Positions 1-7,245 of a stretch of 22,726 bases of DNA are shown piece after piece. The notes beneath the pieces were generated by a model that saw nothing but the letters and a program-made list of their open reading frames with translations, did no database searches and was not told the DNA's origin. The stretch covers positions 1 to 22,726 of the IMG/VR virus record IMGVR_UViG_3300025030_001109, one strand, 5' to 3'. This DNA comes from a virus. The position numbers and the translations under genes are program-made. Positions within the stretch are counted from its first letter, which is position 1, and each line of letters begins with the position of its first letter.

Positions 1-37
1 AAATAACGCTTTTGTCATGAAAAATGTAAAAATATAT

Positions 38-90
38 AAAAATAACTAGGTAGGAGATATATTAAACTCTAATCTTACCTAGTTATTTTT
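38..90. terminator. Strong bidirectional terminator hairpin
   Basis: A perfect 15-bp inverted repeat (38-52 with 76-90, AAAAATAACTAGGTA and its complement) with a 23-base loop ends in T runs on both strands. It closes the tail transcription unit from the right and could also stop a transcript from the left. Confidence 0.75.
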
Positions 91-120
91 ATATTACTAT
101 TATAAATTGATTATAAATAT

Positions 121-146
121 AAAAAAAATATACAATTACTATGTAT
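121..146 (-). terminator. Terminator hairpin with eight-base U tract
   Basis: On the minus strand ATACA (146-142) pairs with TGTAT (134-130), followed after one base by eight Ts (128-121). The stem is short and AT-only, so it probably works together with the stronger hairpin at 38-90. The rest of 1-204 holds no credible gene. Confidence 0.45.
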
Positions 147-204
147 TAAATATCTAATTATCTACTATATGAATAACCGAACTCTCGCACCTTCATTAAT
201 TGTC

Positions 205-438
205 TTATTCGTATTCAGGTTCAATCCAAGGTTCCGGTGGATACGTCTGAACAATTACGCCGTCCATGCTGTTGAAATAGTCTAAATCTGCCTGAGTGAG
301 TTGTGTTTCGTCATACCGGGATAGTCTGCGACCGTATATATCCACTTTAGGATCGCCAAGTATTTGACCACTAGGCAATGGTACTTCTGTGCTCTCAAAA
401 CTTTCCAAGCTTGGCCAAATGATATAATAAAATATCAT
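205..438 (-). CDS. Small protein at the end of the tail operon, 77 aa, unknown function
   Basis: Coupled to the LamG gene by an ATGA overlap. It has a hydrophobic start (MIFYYIIWPSLESF) too short for a clear membrane segment, then PLPSGQILGDPKVDIYGRRLSRYDETQLTQADLDYFNSMDG and an acidic, Pro-rich end (PPEPWIEPEYE). The position directly after a receptor-binding protein and the acidic tail fit a fibre assembly chaperone or accessory subunit, but there is no recognised motif. Composition matches the G+C-rich block. Confidence 0.65.
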   Translation of the reverse strand: MIFYYIIWPSLESFESTEVPLPSGQILGDPKVDIYGRRLSRYDETQLTQADLDYFNSMDGVIVQTYPPEPWIEPEYE

Positions 439-1154
439 GGTAAAATAACACCTCTTTGTTTTAAAATTTTTTTAATAACTCTGTGCTGTTTTTGCACCAT
501 GCTATTACTAAGAAACTTTGAATATATAAGCATATAATACAACGTACCAACCCAAAACGGAGCACCGTTTGTCTGTGCACCAACACGGCACCCTACGACA
601 GTAGAGGGGTTAGCAGCCGATATGTGCCCGTATAATTCCTTATCAATAATCATTTTTCCCTTATCGAAAAACTTACTATACCCATAGGCAAAAACATGTA
701 GTTTATATAAATCAAACGAACCTGCCGCTTTTGCTAATTGCGTTACTGTTGTCGGCCCAATATTTAAGCACCCTCTCATATATTTCAAGTATGGACTTAA
801 GTTTGTTGATATGCCAGGAGAGGCATTAAGAAGTAGTCTGTCCGTAGCACTAACTGCTGAACCCAAAATACTCCCACCACTAGCAATCCCGGCAGTAATA
901 ATTGTAAAATCATTTTGGACTGACAAAGCGTTTTTGATTGTGTCGGGCAAGGTTATGTAATCATCATAAAAATCTATTCCAAAAGGCGTTCTTGTTGGTT
1001 TATTTCCACCAATACCAAAAGTTCCGTGATTGCCGTTTCCCGAATAATCAATTAGGGTATCGCCTAATTCATCACAACGGTACTCCGCAAGTAGGTCATC
1101 TCTGTTTATACCCTCTAGGCCTCTTATCATTGGTGGGGTGGTTAGAATTTTCAT
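435..1154 (-). CDS. LamG/concanavalin-like lectin domain protein, 239 aa
   Basis: The N-terminal half has the classical start of a LamG-type jelly-roll: DDLLAEYRCDELGDTLIDYSGNGNHG, then FGIDFYDDYITLP and NDFTIITAG. The C-terminal half (GTLYYMLIYSKFLSNSMVQKQHRVIKKILKQRG) matches the usual end of such domains in phage proteins, where a helix follows the last strand (IYNRALSDAEI type). These domains bind glycans on the host surface. The ATG has no strong ribosome binding site apart from AGGTGG at about -10. The stop overlaps the start of the 77-aa gene as ATGA. G+C-richer than the rest of the window. Confidence 0.75.
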   Translation of the reverse strand: MKILTTPPMIRGLEGINRDDLLAEYRCDELGDTLIDYSGNGNHGTFGIGGNKPTRTPFGIDFYDDYITLPDTIKNALSVQNDFTIITAGIASGGSILGSAVSATDRLLLNASPGISTNLSPYLKYMRGCLNIGPTTVTQLAKAAGSFDLYKLHVFAYGYSKFFDKGKMIIDKELYGHISAANPSTVVGCRVGAQTNGAPFWVGTLYYMLIYSKFLSNSMVQKQHRVIKKILKQRGVILP

Positions 1155-1165
1155 ATTAGCACCAC

Positions 1166-1957
1166 CTAATATAGTTCCACATCAATATTTACTGTGGTTC
1201 CTTCACCAGATATTAAATCGACCAAAACAATTAAATTGCGTACTGAATTAACATCTATCACTACTACTTGATTAAGTGGTTGACCGCTTATACCACCTAA
1301 AAGAGTTATTGATTGTGCCTCCACAGCGTACCAATCATCCGAAGTGTCGTTTTTACGGAAAAACGGTATTATACTAACAGAAGGCGCAGAGCGTAAATCC
1401 GTTAGAATTGGTTTCACGTAAATGTAAGCCTTTGTTTTTCCTACACAGGAAATCGCCCCTATACTACCAAAAACATAAGCATTATTCGCTATAAAAAATA
1501 CTGCCGTACTTGCTAGGCCAGTGCCAACAACCTGCACGTTTACAATTCCTGCTGAACCACCTGCACCAACTGTACCAACAGCCGTAATAGCACAACCCGT
1601 TTCCCTCTGCGTCTCAGTTACTCTTACTACCCATAACGGGGCGGTAGTTGCCGTAGAAAGAAAAATATCATAGTGTTCTGCACCTGCGGATTGCGGAATA
1701 GTTATATCTATACTTTTATTTACTGTAGGCGTAACAGTCACCAAAGCAGATACGCCAGCGGAACCGTAGGAATTTCCTGGAGCAACACCGATACCATGAC
1801 TGACAGCAGTTAACGTTCCTGCTGTTACTGAATCTGCGGCGGTTATAGTAATTACAGGCACTTTATCCGCTGTAGTTATCGCTGTTCTATGCGCAATAAC
1901 CGAACCTCTACTACCAGTTAGTTGAGCATTGACATTACCTACTATTTTTAAAGTCAT
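1166..1957 (-). CDS. Tail appendage protein with fibronectin-like domain, 263 aa
   Basis: Ala, Thr, Val and Gly rich, all-beta in appearance. Residues 30-130 look fibronectin-like (PVITITAADSVTAGTLTAVSHGIG, HYDIFLSTATTAPLWVVRVTETQRETGCAITAVG). Residues 140-263 form a second beta domain with VYVKP-like strands (KAYIYVKPILTDLRSAPSVSIIPFFRKNDTSDDWYAVE) that may be a distant form of the 108/110-aa fold. The ATG follows AGGATGTG. Base composition is clearly richer in G+C than the genes upstream, shared with the next two genes, which suggests they came as one block. Probably part of a host-binding appendage. Confidence 0.7.
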   Translation of the reverse strand: MTLKIVGNVNAQLTGSRGSVIAHRTAITTADKVPVITITAADSVTAGTLTAVSHGIGVAPGNSYGSAGVSALVTVTPTVNKSIDITIPQSAGAEHYDIFLSTATTAPLWVVRVTETQRETGCAITAVGTVGAGGSAGIVNVQVVGTGLASTAVFFIANNAYVFGSIGAISCVGKTKAYIYVKPILTDLRSAPSVSIIPFFRKNDTSDDWYAVEAQSITLLGGISGQPLNQVVVIDVNSVRNLIVLVDLISGEGTTVNIDVELY

Positions 1958-1978
1958 ATATTATCACATCCTTATTCA

Positions 1979-2305
1979 CTAAATTATTGCATGTGCTGTA
2001 ACAGACACATTCCCATTAGCAATAGCACTAATTTTAGCTTTAAAATAAACTAAAGCTGCAATATCAATTGAAAATAATCCAACAGATATTGTTGATGTTA
2101 TAAATGGTAAACTATTTGACATTTTTGATCCTTCAATTAAATCATAATTAACACCATCAATACTCCCATAAAATTCTACTGTAAATGAAGTTGATGTTCC
2201 GCTTATTGATAAACCTAATTCTTTTGCTTCTTTAATGTTTATAATTTTCCCGTCTGATATAGTTGTCGTAGCGTCATGTAGAACACTATATATTAAACTT
2301 GCCAT
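1979..2305 (-). CDS. Small tail beta-sandwich protein, 108 aa
   Basis: A paralogue of the 110-aa protein at 15095-15427 and of the last domain of the 338-aa protein: FTVEFYGSIDGVNYDLIEGS and ISVGLFSIDIAALVYFKAKISAI align with FLVQFEGSLDGINWYLL and VSGLFQVDLSGLHRLRCKINSI. The ATG follows AAAGGAAGTG. It is AT-rich like the body of the window, whereas the next gene downstream is much richer in G+C, so a recombination junction lies near 1960-1980. Structural role in the appendage inferred. Confidence 0.72.
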   Translation of the reverse strand: MASLIYSVLHDATTTISDGKIINIKEAKELGLSISGTSTSFTVEFYGSIDGVNYDLIEGSKMSNSLPFITSTISVGLFSIDIAALVYFKAKISAIANGNVSVTAHAII

Positions 2306-2342
2306 ATTATTATTTCACTTCCTTTATAAAAATTTGTAAATA

Positions 2343-2370
2343 TTAAGTAAAGTAATATTACTCTACTTAA
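2343..2370 (-). terminator. 28-bp near-perfect palindrome after the collar fibre gene
   Basis: TTAAGTA G AGTAAT and its complement ATTACT T TACTTAA form a self-complementary stretch with one G-U pair in RNA. TATTTACAAATTTTTA follows on the minus strand. It is likely a terminator or RNA stabiliser; as DNA the palindrome could also bind a dimeric protein. Confidence 0.5.
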
Positions 2371-2397
2371 TTGAATAAATCGAATGATTGATTAGGT

Positions 2398-3861
2398 TTA
2401 ATATTTTATTATATACAATAACGTAATATATGGATTCATAATATTAAACGCAGTATTTCCACCTTCTGAACTATTTGTTCCTGATGGTGTACCTGCTGAA
2501 ACACTACTTGTATTGTTTGTTGTATCAGTTTCGTTATCTGCTACATATTCATCGTCACCTAGTACAGTATTCGAGGCTACTTCTTGATCATTATACCCAT
2601 CTCTTGTATAATTATGGGCATGACTAGGCAACGCATTACCTGTAAAAGTATGAGTGTGTGAGGGCATTTCACTCGTTGTAATTTGATGTGTCTTTGCTCC
2701 CCCAGTTTCACCTATAGAATCAAATTCAATCTGTGTTGCATCATAACCAACTGGCACTCTCCCTTTAAAATTTGGCAAATTAAAGGTAGTAGAACCATTA
2801 CCTACACCATATGTTGTGCCAATTATATTAAATAAACTAGCATATGTTGTTCTTGATATTGTTGATCCATCGCAAAGATGATAACCAGAAGGAGCAATTA
2901 AACCAGCAAACATTTGAACCGAACCTATCACAACTCCACTATTAGCTACAGCAGAAGGAGCAAATAAAGTTGCAAATGCATTATCAATTTGTATTGCAGT
3001 GTTAGTTCCTTTTAAAACAATAATTCTACCAACAAGCATTGCATTTGTAGCAATTACTTGAGGAATATCAGGAGTAGAACAATATTTTGCTTGATCTAAA
3101 CTAGCATCTTCATCACAAAGAAACAAATGTATTCTAGCAGATAGTATATCAGAACGACACATGCAACGATAAACCCATATTACAGCATATTTCCCATCTG
3201 TTAAAGTTGCAAGTGTACCAGTACCCGGATCATATTTATCATTTGGATATTGAGTTATGACACTATGCGAAAATGTTCCATTGCCATTATTAATCCATAA
3301 ATATGTTGTATCTATGCTAGAAATTACTTCTGGTAATTCACCTCTATAAAATCCTTGCCATGCTTTACCAGTAGTTATTTTAACATTTCTAGTTTCTATT
3401 TCCGCTAAATCAAACCCATTTATTCTTTCAAATCTTCTTGTCTCAGTAATTCGTCTAAGATTTTTATTAGTCGCTCCAAGCCCAGGTTCGTCCCAATCAA
3501 TTACAGATATATTATCACCTATTCTGGCAATTGTATATACAGGCATAATACTAGACCAATCAATAAGTGATAAATCTAAAATTATTTCATATTGAGGATT
3601 CCCATTATTATATTTAGCAACAAGATAATTTGTTATATTATCAATTATAGGTAAAGTTATTTCTAAAATTGTATGTTCTGTAATAACTCCTGTATAATCA
3701 GAATCATGATAAAATCTAAATTTTCCTTGTCCTACGGCTATAGTACCCAAACCAGTATTGTAAATTATTGTTGGTTTTACCACTGTCCCAGAAGATATAT
3801 ATAAATTTGAACCACTACTTCCTACACTAGTTCCTCTATTATTACTTCCAATATAAGGCAT
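2398..3861 (-). CDS. Phage tail-collar fibre protein, 487 aa
   Basis: The C-terminal part (about 318-487) is a tail-collar domain: VIGSVQMFAGLIAPSGYHLCDG, TTYASLFNIIGTTYG, GNGSTTFNLPNFKGRVPVGYD, followed by GGAKTHQITTSEMPSHTHTFTG with His pairs that in related fibres bind metal. It ends with the typical FNIMNPYITLLYIIKY. The N-terminal part is a beta region (GQGKFRFYHDSDYTGVITEHTI) of the kind that joins such fibres to the baseplate. The ATG follows GGAGGAGTG. The domain is found in host-recognition fibres of many tailed phages. No catalytic residues are seen. The best-supported structural gene of the window. Confidence 0.88.
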   Translation of the reverse strand: MPYIGSNNRGTSVGSSGSNLYISSGTVVKPTIIYNTGLGTIAVGQGKFRFYHDSDYTGVITEHTILEITLPIIDNITNYLVAKYNNGNPQYEIILDLSLIDWSSIMPVYTIARIGDNISVIDWDEPGLGATNKNLRRITETRRFERINGFDLAEIETRNVKITTGKAWQGFYRGELPEVISSIDTTYLWINNGNGTFSHSVITQYPNDKYDPGTGTLATLTDGKYAVIWVYRCMCRSDILSARIHLFLCDEDASLDQAKYCSTPDIPQVIATNAMLVGRIIVLKGTNTAIQIDNAFATLFAPSAVANSGVVIGSVQMFAGLIAPSGYHLCDGSTISRTTYASLFNIIGTTYGVGNGSTTFNLPNFKGRVPVGYDATQIEFDSIGETGGAKTHQITTSEMPSHTHTFTGNALPSHAHNYTRDGYNDQEVASNTVLGDDEYVADNETDTTNNTSSVSAGTPSGTNSSEGGNTAFNIMNPYITLLYIIKY

Positions 3862-3878
3862 TTATTTCACTCCTCCTT

Positions 3879-4214
3879 TTAAACCACACAAATAAATTCA
3901 AATATACTGTTTGCCAAACTACCAACTTTGAATGAACTTAAAAGCATTTCATTTTCAAGCCCATTACTTATACTATCTTGGCATTTTAATCTGCTATTTG
4001 AATTGTTGTTTAGATCAAAATTTATATCGCTTCCGATTGGAGTGAAAATAAATACCCTTGCTACAGTTGTATCACCAGTTCTTGGGTCTTCTAAATAAAA
4101 TACCTGATTGTCTATGCCTGTAGTAATTTGATTTATTAACTCATTAAAACTAAAATTATCATTAGACCTTAATATAGCACCACAATAATGTGTTCCTGCA
4201 TAAAAATTACTCAT
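3879..4214 (-). CDS. Small protein, 111 aa, unknown function
   Basis: The ATG has GAGAGGTGG upstream. The protein has no membrane segment or signal peptide. It looks mixed alpha/beta, with FSFNELINQITTGIDNQVFYLEDPRTGDTTVARVFIFTPIG followed by an Asn-rich stretch (DLNNNSNSRL) and ending IFEFICVV. It is followed after 17 bases by the tail-collar fibre, so it is probably co-expressed with it and may be an appendage or assembly factor. I do not recognise a family. Confidence 0.65.
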   Translation of the reverse strand: MSNFYAGTHYCGAILRSNDNFSFNELINQITTGIDNQVFYLEDPRTGDTTVARVFIFTPIGSDINFDLNNNSNSRLKCQDSISNGLENEMLLSSFKVGSLANSIFEFICVV

Positions 4215-4240
4215 TTATAAACCACCTCTCAATTAAAATT

Positions 4241-4269
4241 AAATACGTTTTTATTTTTATAACGTATTT
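4241..4269 (-). repeat. 9-bp inverted repeat in the leader of the 111-aa gene
   Basis: AAATACGTT and AACGTATTT flank an eleven-base AT-rich centre. It stands between the terminator at 4319 and the ribosome binding site of the 111-aa gene, so it may be a second terminator or a leader hairpin. The rest of the 140-base gap holds no reading frame. Confidence 0.5.
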
Positions 4270-4318
4270 TTAGTTCATTCCTTTCTTTAATTATTTTTGA
4301 GAGGGTAGGGTGAGAAAA

Positions 4319-4346
4319 GGGAAGAGAATAGTTATAATCTCTCCCC
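4319..4346 (-). terminator. Rho-independent terminator after the XhlA-like gene
   Basis: GGGGAGAGA and TCTCTTCCC form a 9-bp stem (one G-U pair) with a ten-base loop, followed on the minus strand by TTTTC. It lies nine bases after the stop codon region of the 144-aa gene. Confidence 0.7.
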
Positions 4347-4354
4347 AAATTTAA

Positions 4355-4789
4355 TTATTTTATATATTGTGATATATAATATATGATTCCACCAGAAATT
4401 AAAATTGGAATTACGGATTCTTTAACATATATTAAAAAATCAAACTTACTTCGACCATCAATTTTATCTACTTTATTTTCAAGACTTGCAACACGATCAC
4501 TTGTGTCTTTAGTTTCATTGTTTAATATATTTAAATTATCGTTTATTTTTCCGAGAGTCTCAGAAACAGACACATTAAATTTTGCTTGTTCTTTTTGTAA
4601 CACTTTAAGTTCTATAAGTGTTTCTTTAATACTAGATAAATCTTCCACTTTCTCTTGAATATTTTCAATTTTTGTTTGTATTTGAATAATTTTTTCTGAA
4701 TGAGAGTTAACTTCTTTGTAAATTTCTTCCATTATATTATTCACCGCACTTTCGTCATATATTTCTCCATTACTTTCATTAGTTTTCAT
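4355..4789 (-). CDS. XhlA-like coiled-coil protein with C-terminal membrane anchor, 144 aa
   Basis: A long heptad-like coiled coil spans residues 15-115 (HSEKIIQIQTKIENIQEKVEDLSSIKETL, then NDNLNILNNETKDTSDRVASLENKVDKIDGR). It is followed by one C-terminal hydrophobic segment (about 121-141, VKESVIPILISGGIIYYISQY). This is the layout of the XhlA/haemolysin family that accompanies holins in Bacillus phages; it is somewhat longer than the usual 70-90 residues. It has no enzyme motif. Position after the fibres and before a terminator fits a lysis-associated gene, but no holin or endolysin is visible in the window, so membrane anchoring of another structure is possible. Its ribosome binding site is in a hairpin (4790-4807). 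Confidence 0.6.
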   Translation of the reverse strand: MKTNESNGEIYDESAVNNIMEEIYKEVNSHSEKIIQIQTKIENIQEKVEDLSSIKETLIELKVLQKEQAKFNVSVSETLGKINDNLNILNNETKDTSDRVASLENKVDKIDGRSKFDFLIYVKESVIPILISGGIIYYISQYIK

Positions 4790-4807
4790 GGAGTTTTATA
4801 TCACTCC
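4790..4807 (-). promoter_or_regulatory. Ribosome binding site of the XhlA-like gene inside a short hairpin
   Basis: GGAGT (4807-4803) pairs with ACTCC (4794-4790) immediately before the ATG, with an eight-base loop. The usual start distance seen in neighbouring leaders (GGAGTGATATAA then start) is lengthened by the ACTCC to 14 bases. Translation of this gene would be dampened. Confidence 0.45.
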
Positions 4808-4843
4808 TTTCTTGTTAAGATTTATATTTTTAAATTATAATTT

Positions 4844-6307
4844 TTAACTAATTAAATTATAATCATTCTTAAACATCCATTTATATCCACCTGCCGTTTT
4901 TGCATGAGGAGCTTTTCTACAACATAAAGAAATGGTAGCTTGCTTTATTCCTGTTTGTCTTCCTGCTTCTGTACCACTTTCAAATTCTTTAATAAAATTA
5001 TCATTTAAATCTAATTGAACTACTGACTTACTAAATTTTATTTTTGCAAAATTACTAATTTTTTTACCATTATTATTTTTTATTTTTTTTACATTGTAAT
5101 CACACCAACCTAATTTTACACCTTGTTTTAAATATTTTGAAATGGTGGAATTATGTAATTGCATTATTTCCCCAATTTTCATTGTGTTTTCTACACAATT
5201 ATTCCACAAATCACATGCTACTTTAACCAAACTACTACAAGCATATTCATGACATTGTAACCAATTTATTTTAGATAAATCAAATATATTAGCTAATTCA
5301 CTATTCATAATACTATTCTTTATCCAATCTAAATCTGATTTTCTACAATCAATTTCTATATATTTATATCCATTTTTCTCTGCTAATTCTTTTTTTAATC
5401 TATCGCTTTCTTGTTCTTCTTTTAAAGTTCTTGCACCCGTATTCCCCCAATTGGTTTCTTCATAATGTTGTAAACCATGCATTTCAACCACAATTTTAAA
5501 GCCTTCACATGTAAAATCATATTTTTTATTTTCAGACCATTTTAATTTAGAATTATAAATATAATTAATACCTATTTGATTAAAAAATGAATTCCCTAAT
5601 TTTTCCGGGTAACTAATACCATCACTACAATTTGGACACGATGTTATTCCACTTTTAATACTATCGAATGAGCGTTTAAAAGAATTATTGCATTCTAAGC
5701 ATTTAATTTTAACTTTTTTGGTTGTTCCTTTGTATTCTTCAATTAATTTCATATTCAAATTATTTAATTTAAACCAATTATTCACATTTTGTTTTGCATA
5801 TATATTTTGTAAATGAAATTTTCTAGGGAATATGTCTCTTTTTATAACTCGTGTTTTTACATTGCTATACCAATATCCATCAGGGTCAATTAAAGTTATA
5901 AACGTATTATTTTTTATTATTTCAATTTTTTCTATTATCCAATCTTTTCCTAGTTTTTCATCTACTATATTTCTGATTTCATTTTCTTTAAGTCTAGTTT
6001 GAATTCCATTATCCTTAGTTGCACATTGTAAACAATAATATTTACCATCATTTTTAACAATACGTTTTAAATAATCCTGCCATACTACGTTTTTTAATTT
6101 TTTACCACATCCGTCACATTCTACATCAACTTTGACATTACTATGTTCTGATAAATCTTTAATTTTTACTAATATTTTTGTATGTTCTTTAACACATAAT
6201 TTGCTATTTTTATTTTTATATCTAGGTATTTCATATCCCTTTTCTTCAAAATGTTTAATACTACTTCCATTTAAACCAACCCAAACTTCTGTACTTACCA
6301 ATCCCAA
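4844..6307 (-). CDS. Homing endonuclease of Vsr/EDxHD type with zinc regions, HTH and NUMOD1, 487 aa
   Basis: The order of parts is: an N-terminal module shared with the HNH pseudogene (MGLVSTEVWVGLN), zinc site 1 (C64, C67, C92, C95), zinc site 2 (C203, C206, C224, C227), and a Vsr/PD-(D/E)XK-like nuclease core. The core shows SYPEKLGNSFF (E235), KYDF (D264), VVEMHGLQHY (E275, H277, H281), D302 and YIEIDC, as in the EDxHD family of phage endonucleases related to I-Bth0305I. A helix-turn-helix follows at about 371-400 (IGEIMQLHNSTISKYLKQG) and a NUMOD1-like unit at 426-480. The start is TTG, nine bases after AAGGAG. It is free-standing between the agr-like cassette and the XhlA-like gene; both neighbours are intact, so no intron is implied. 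Confidence 0.8.
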   Translation of the reverse strand: MGLVSTEVWVGLNGSSIKHFEEKGYEIPRYKNKNSKLCVKEHTKILVKIKDLSEHSNVKVDVECDGCGKKLKNVVWQDYLKRIVKNDGKYYCLQCATKDNGIQTRLKENEIRNIVDEKLGKDWIIEKIEIIKNNTFITLIDPDGYWYSNVKTRVIKRDIFPRKFHLQNIYAKQNVNNWFKLNNLNMKLIEEYKGTTKKVKIKCLECNNSFKRSFDSIKSGITSCPNCSDGISYPEKLGNSFFNQIGINYIYNSKLKWSENKKYDFTCEGFKIVVEMHGLQHYEETNWGNTGARTLKEEQESDRLKKELAEKNGYKYIEIDCRKSDLDWIKNSIMNSELANIFDLSKINWLQCHEYACSSLVKVACDLWNNCVENTMKIGEIMQLHNSTISKYLKQGVKLGWCDYNVKKIKNNNGKKISNFAKIKFSKSVVQLDLNDNFIKEFESGTEAGRQTGIKQATISLCCRKAPHAKTAGGYKWMFKNDYNLIS

Positions 6308-6354
6308 TTATATCCACTCCTTGATGTTTTATTGTTTTCCTTGTTTTTTTTAAA

Positions 6355-6427
6355 ATAAAAGAAGAGTGGAGTTACAAGGATATCCACTCTTTTCGATTAA
6401 GATGATCAGTCTTAACCTATCTCTTAT
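6355..6427 (-). ncRNA. Structured leader element C upstream of the Vsr/EDxHD-type endonuclease, or terminator of the agr-like cassette
   Basis: On the minus strand an outer stem (ATAAGAGA with TCTTTTAT, 6427-6420 and 6362-6355) encloses hairpin 1 (TTAAGA/TCTTAA, 7-nt loop) and hairpin 2 (AGAGTGGA/TCCACTCT, 6390-6383 and 6370-6363, 12-nt loop). The loop contains CCUUG, which can pair with CAAGG at 6343-6339 or 6323-6319. This is the same layout as elements A and B but without sequence identity, so the relation is only architectural. Hairpin 2 followed by TCTTTTATTTT would also serve as the terminator of the AgrB-like transcript. Confidence 0.4.
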
Positions 6428-6442
6428 AAAATTTTCTTGCTT

Positions 6443-7006
6443 TTAATTTTTATTTTCTCTCACAGTCAAAGCCGTACCAATCATAGCTAACGATATTGAA
6501 CAACATACTAAATTGCTTACATATGTATCAATAAACACACAAACAGCACCTATACTATAAAACAATAAAAAATAATTTATATAATTATTCCGATAATATT
6601 TATTTTTATATTTCTTTTCATCTTCATCTATTGTCGGTATAAACTTAATTATAAATACAGATGTGAAAATGCTAATAAAAAATACCAACATAGTTTGTTG
6701 GTATAAATACAATGTTAAATATGCTAAAAAACTCATGTAAATCGTGGATAAAAAAGTACAACTCTCCAAACTTTTTGCATGAACTCCCCCACTAAAAATT
6801 CTTAATACTCCGATAATAATCAACACTACTATTGATTGTAATAAACAATTAAGTATAATTCCTAATAATACTGTAAATAATATAATTAGGAATAAACTTA
6901 AATAACTTTTTATCTTATAATCTATTTCGTCATATTGATCATATGTTAATTTTCCACTTTTAATTAACTTGCATAATATATAGTTGCTAATTGTGTCAAA
7001 AAACAT
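6443..7006 (-). CDS. AgrB-family membrane peptidase, 187 aa
   Basis: AgrB proteins are polytopic membrane cysteine endopeptidases that cut and help export and cyclise AgrD peptide precursors. The diagnostic region is seen at residues 69-83: RIFSGGVHAKSLESC, matching R-x-x-x-GG-x-H-A plus a Cys seven residues after the His (H76 and C83, spaced as H77/C84 in Staphylococcus aureus). Hydrophobic segments flank it (about 35-68, 84-103, 106-125, 141-160, 163-182). The length fits the family. The ATG has GGAGTGATTGA upstream. No AgrD-like gene follows it; the only peptide gene nearby lies upstream at 7137-7220. No AgrA response regulator or kinase domain is in the cassette, so signalling would depend on host proteins. 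Start and family are well supported; the substrate is not. Confidence 0.88.
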   Translation of the reverse strand: MFFDTISNYILCKLIKSGKLTYDQYDEIDYKIKSYLSLFLIILFTVLLGIILNCLLQSIVVLIIIGVLRIFSGGVHAKSLESCTFLSTIYMSFLAYLTLYLYQQTMLVFFISIFTSVFIIKFIPTIDEDEKKYKNKYYRNNYINYFLLFYSIGAVCVFIDTYVSNLVCCSISLAMIGTALTVRENKN

Positions 7007-7051
7007 TCAATCACTCCAATACACAAACACAGATACTAACATAACCAAAAA

Positions 7052-7074
7052 GGACTACCCGATATGGATAGCCC
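7052..7074 (-). terminator. Rho-independent terminator between the peptide and agrB-like genes
   Basis: GGGCTATCC and GGGTAGTCC form a 9-bp stem (two G-U pairs) with loop ATATC, directly followed on the minus strand by TTTTTGG. It would end most transcripts after the peptide gene, with partial read-through into agrB-like, giving more peptide than peptidase. Confidence 0.75.
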
Positions 7075-7081
7075 CTATGAT

Positions 7082-7109
7082 TATATTACTTATTACTCAT
7101 TACTCATTA
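7082..7109 (-). repeat. Tandem 7-bp repeats (TAATGAG-type) between peptide and agrB-like genes
   Basis: On the minus strand four units read TAATGAG, TAATGAG, TAATAAG, TAATATA. The units superpose stop and start codons (TAATGA) in changing frames. This may be simple-sequence slippage, or a spot for stop-restart translation between the peptide gene and agrB-like. Confidence 0.5.
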
Positions 7110-7136
7110 TTCAGTTTTTAGTTATTTAGTTGTAGA

Positions 7137-7220
7137 TTACTTTTTTACTTCTTCTTTTTTAGTTTCAGTTTGCTTTTGAGTGTTTACTTTCGCAGGTTTA
7201 CCAAAATAGAAACCACCCAT
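7137..7220 (-). CDS. 27-residue peptide gene next to AgrB-like peptidase, candidate AgrB substrate
   Basis: A very strong ribosome binding site (AAAAAGGAGGTGG, six bases before the ATG) opens a frame of 27 codons. The peptide begins MGGFYFGKPAK and ends with a highly charged tail KKEEVKK; the middle is Gln/Thr rich. Its place, directly before agrB-like, suggests the signal precursor (AgrD role), and the aromatic FYFGKP core followed by a charged tail loosely recalls AgrD cores. However, it has no Cys or Ser for the usual (thio)lactone, lacks the N-terminal amphipathic helix of AgrD, and lacks the usual P-x-E-L tail. It may be an unusual AgrB substrate or an unrelated small peptide. A terminator follows it, so it would be the most abundant product of the transcript. 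Confidence 0.6.
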   Translation of the reverse strand: MGGFYFGKPAKVNTQKQTETKKEEVKK

Positions 7221-7245
7221 AAGAACCACCTCCTTTTTACAAATA

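Noticed and set aside
150-204. A 12-codon minus-strand frame (MKVREFGYSYSR) after the 77-aa gene.
   Set aside because: No ribosome binding site and too short to support without comparison.
6383-6420. CTGATCA followed by CGAAA in element C suggested a hammerhead ribozyme core.
   Set aside because: The core needs CUGANGA, a stem, then GAAA and a cleavage triplet between flanking stems; here the CUGA sequence is the loop of hairpin 1 and no third stem or triplet fits.
6308-6442. A conventional agrD gene downstream of agrB-like.
   Set aside because: No start codon with a ribosome binding site and no Cys-containing peptide frame exists between the agrB-like stop and the endonuclease.
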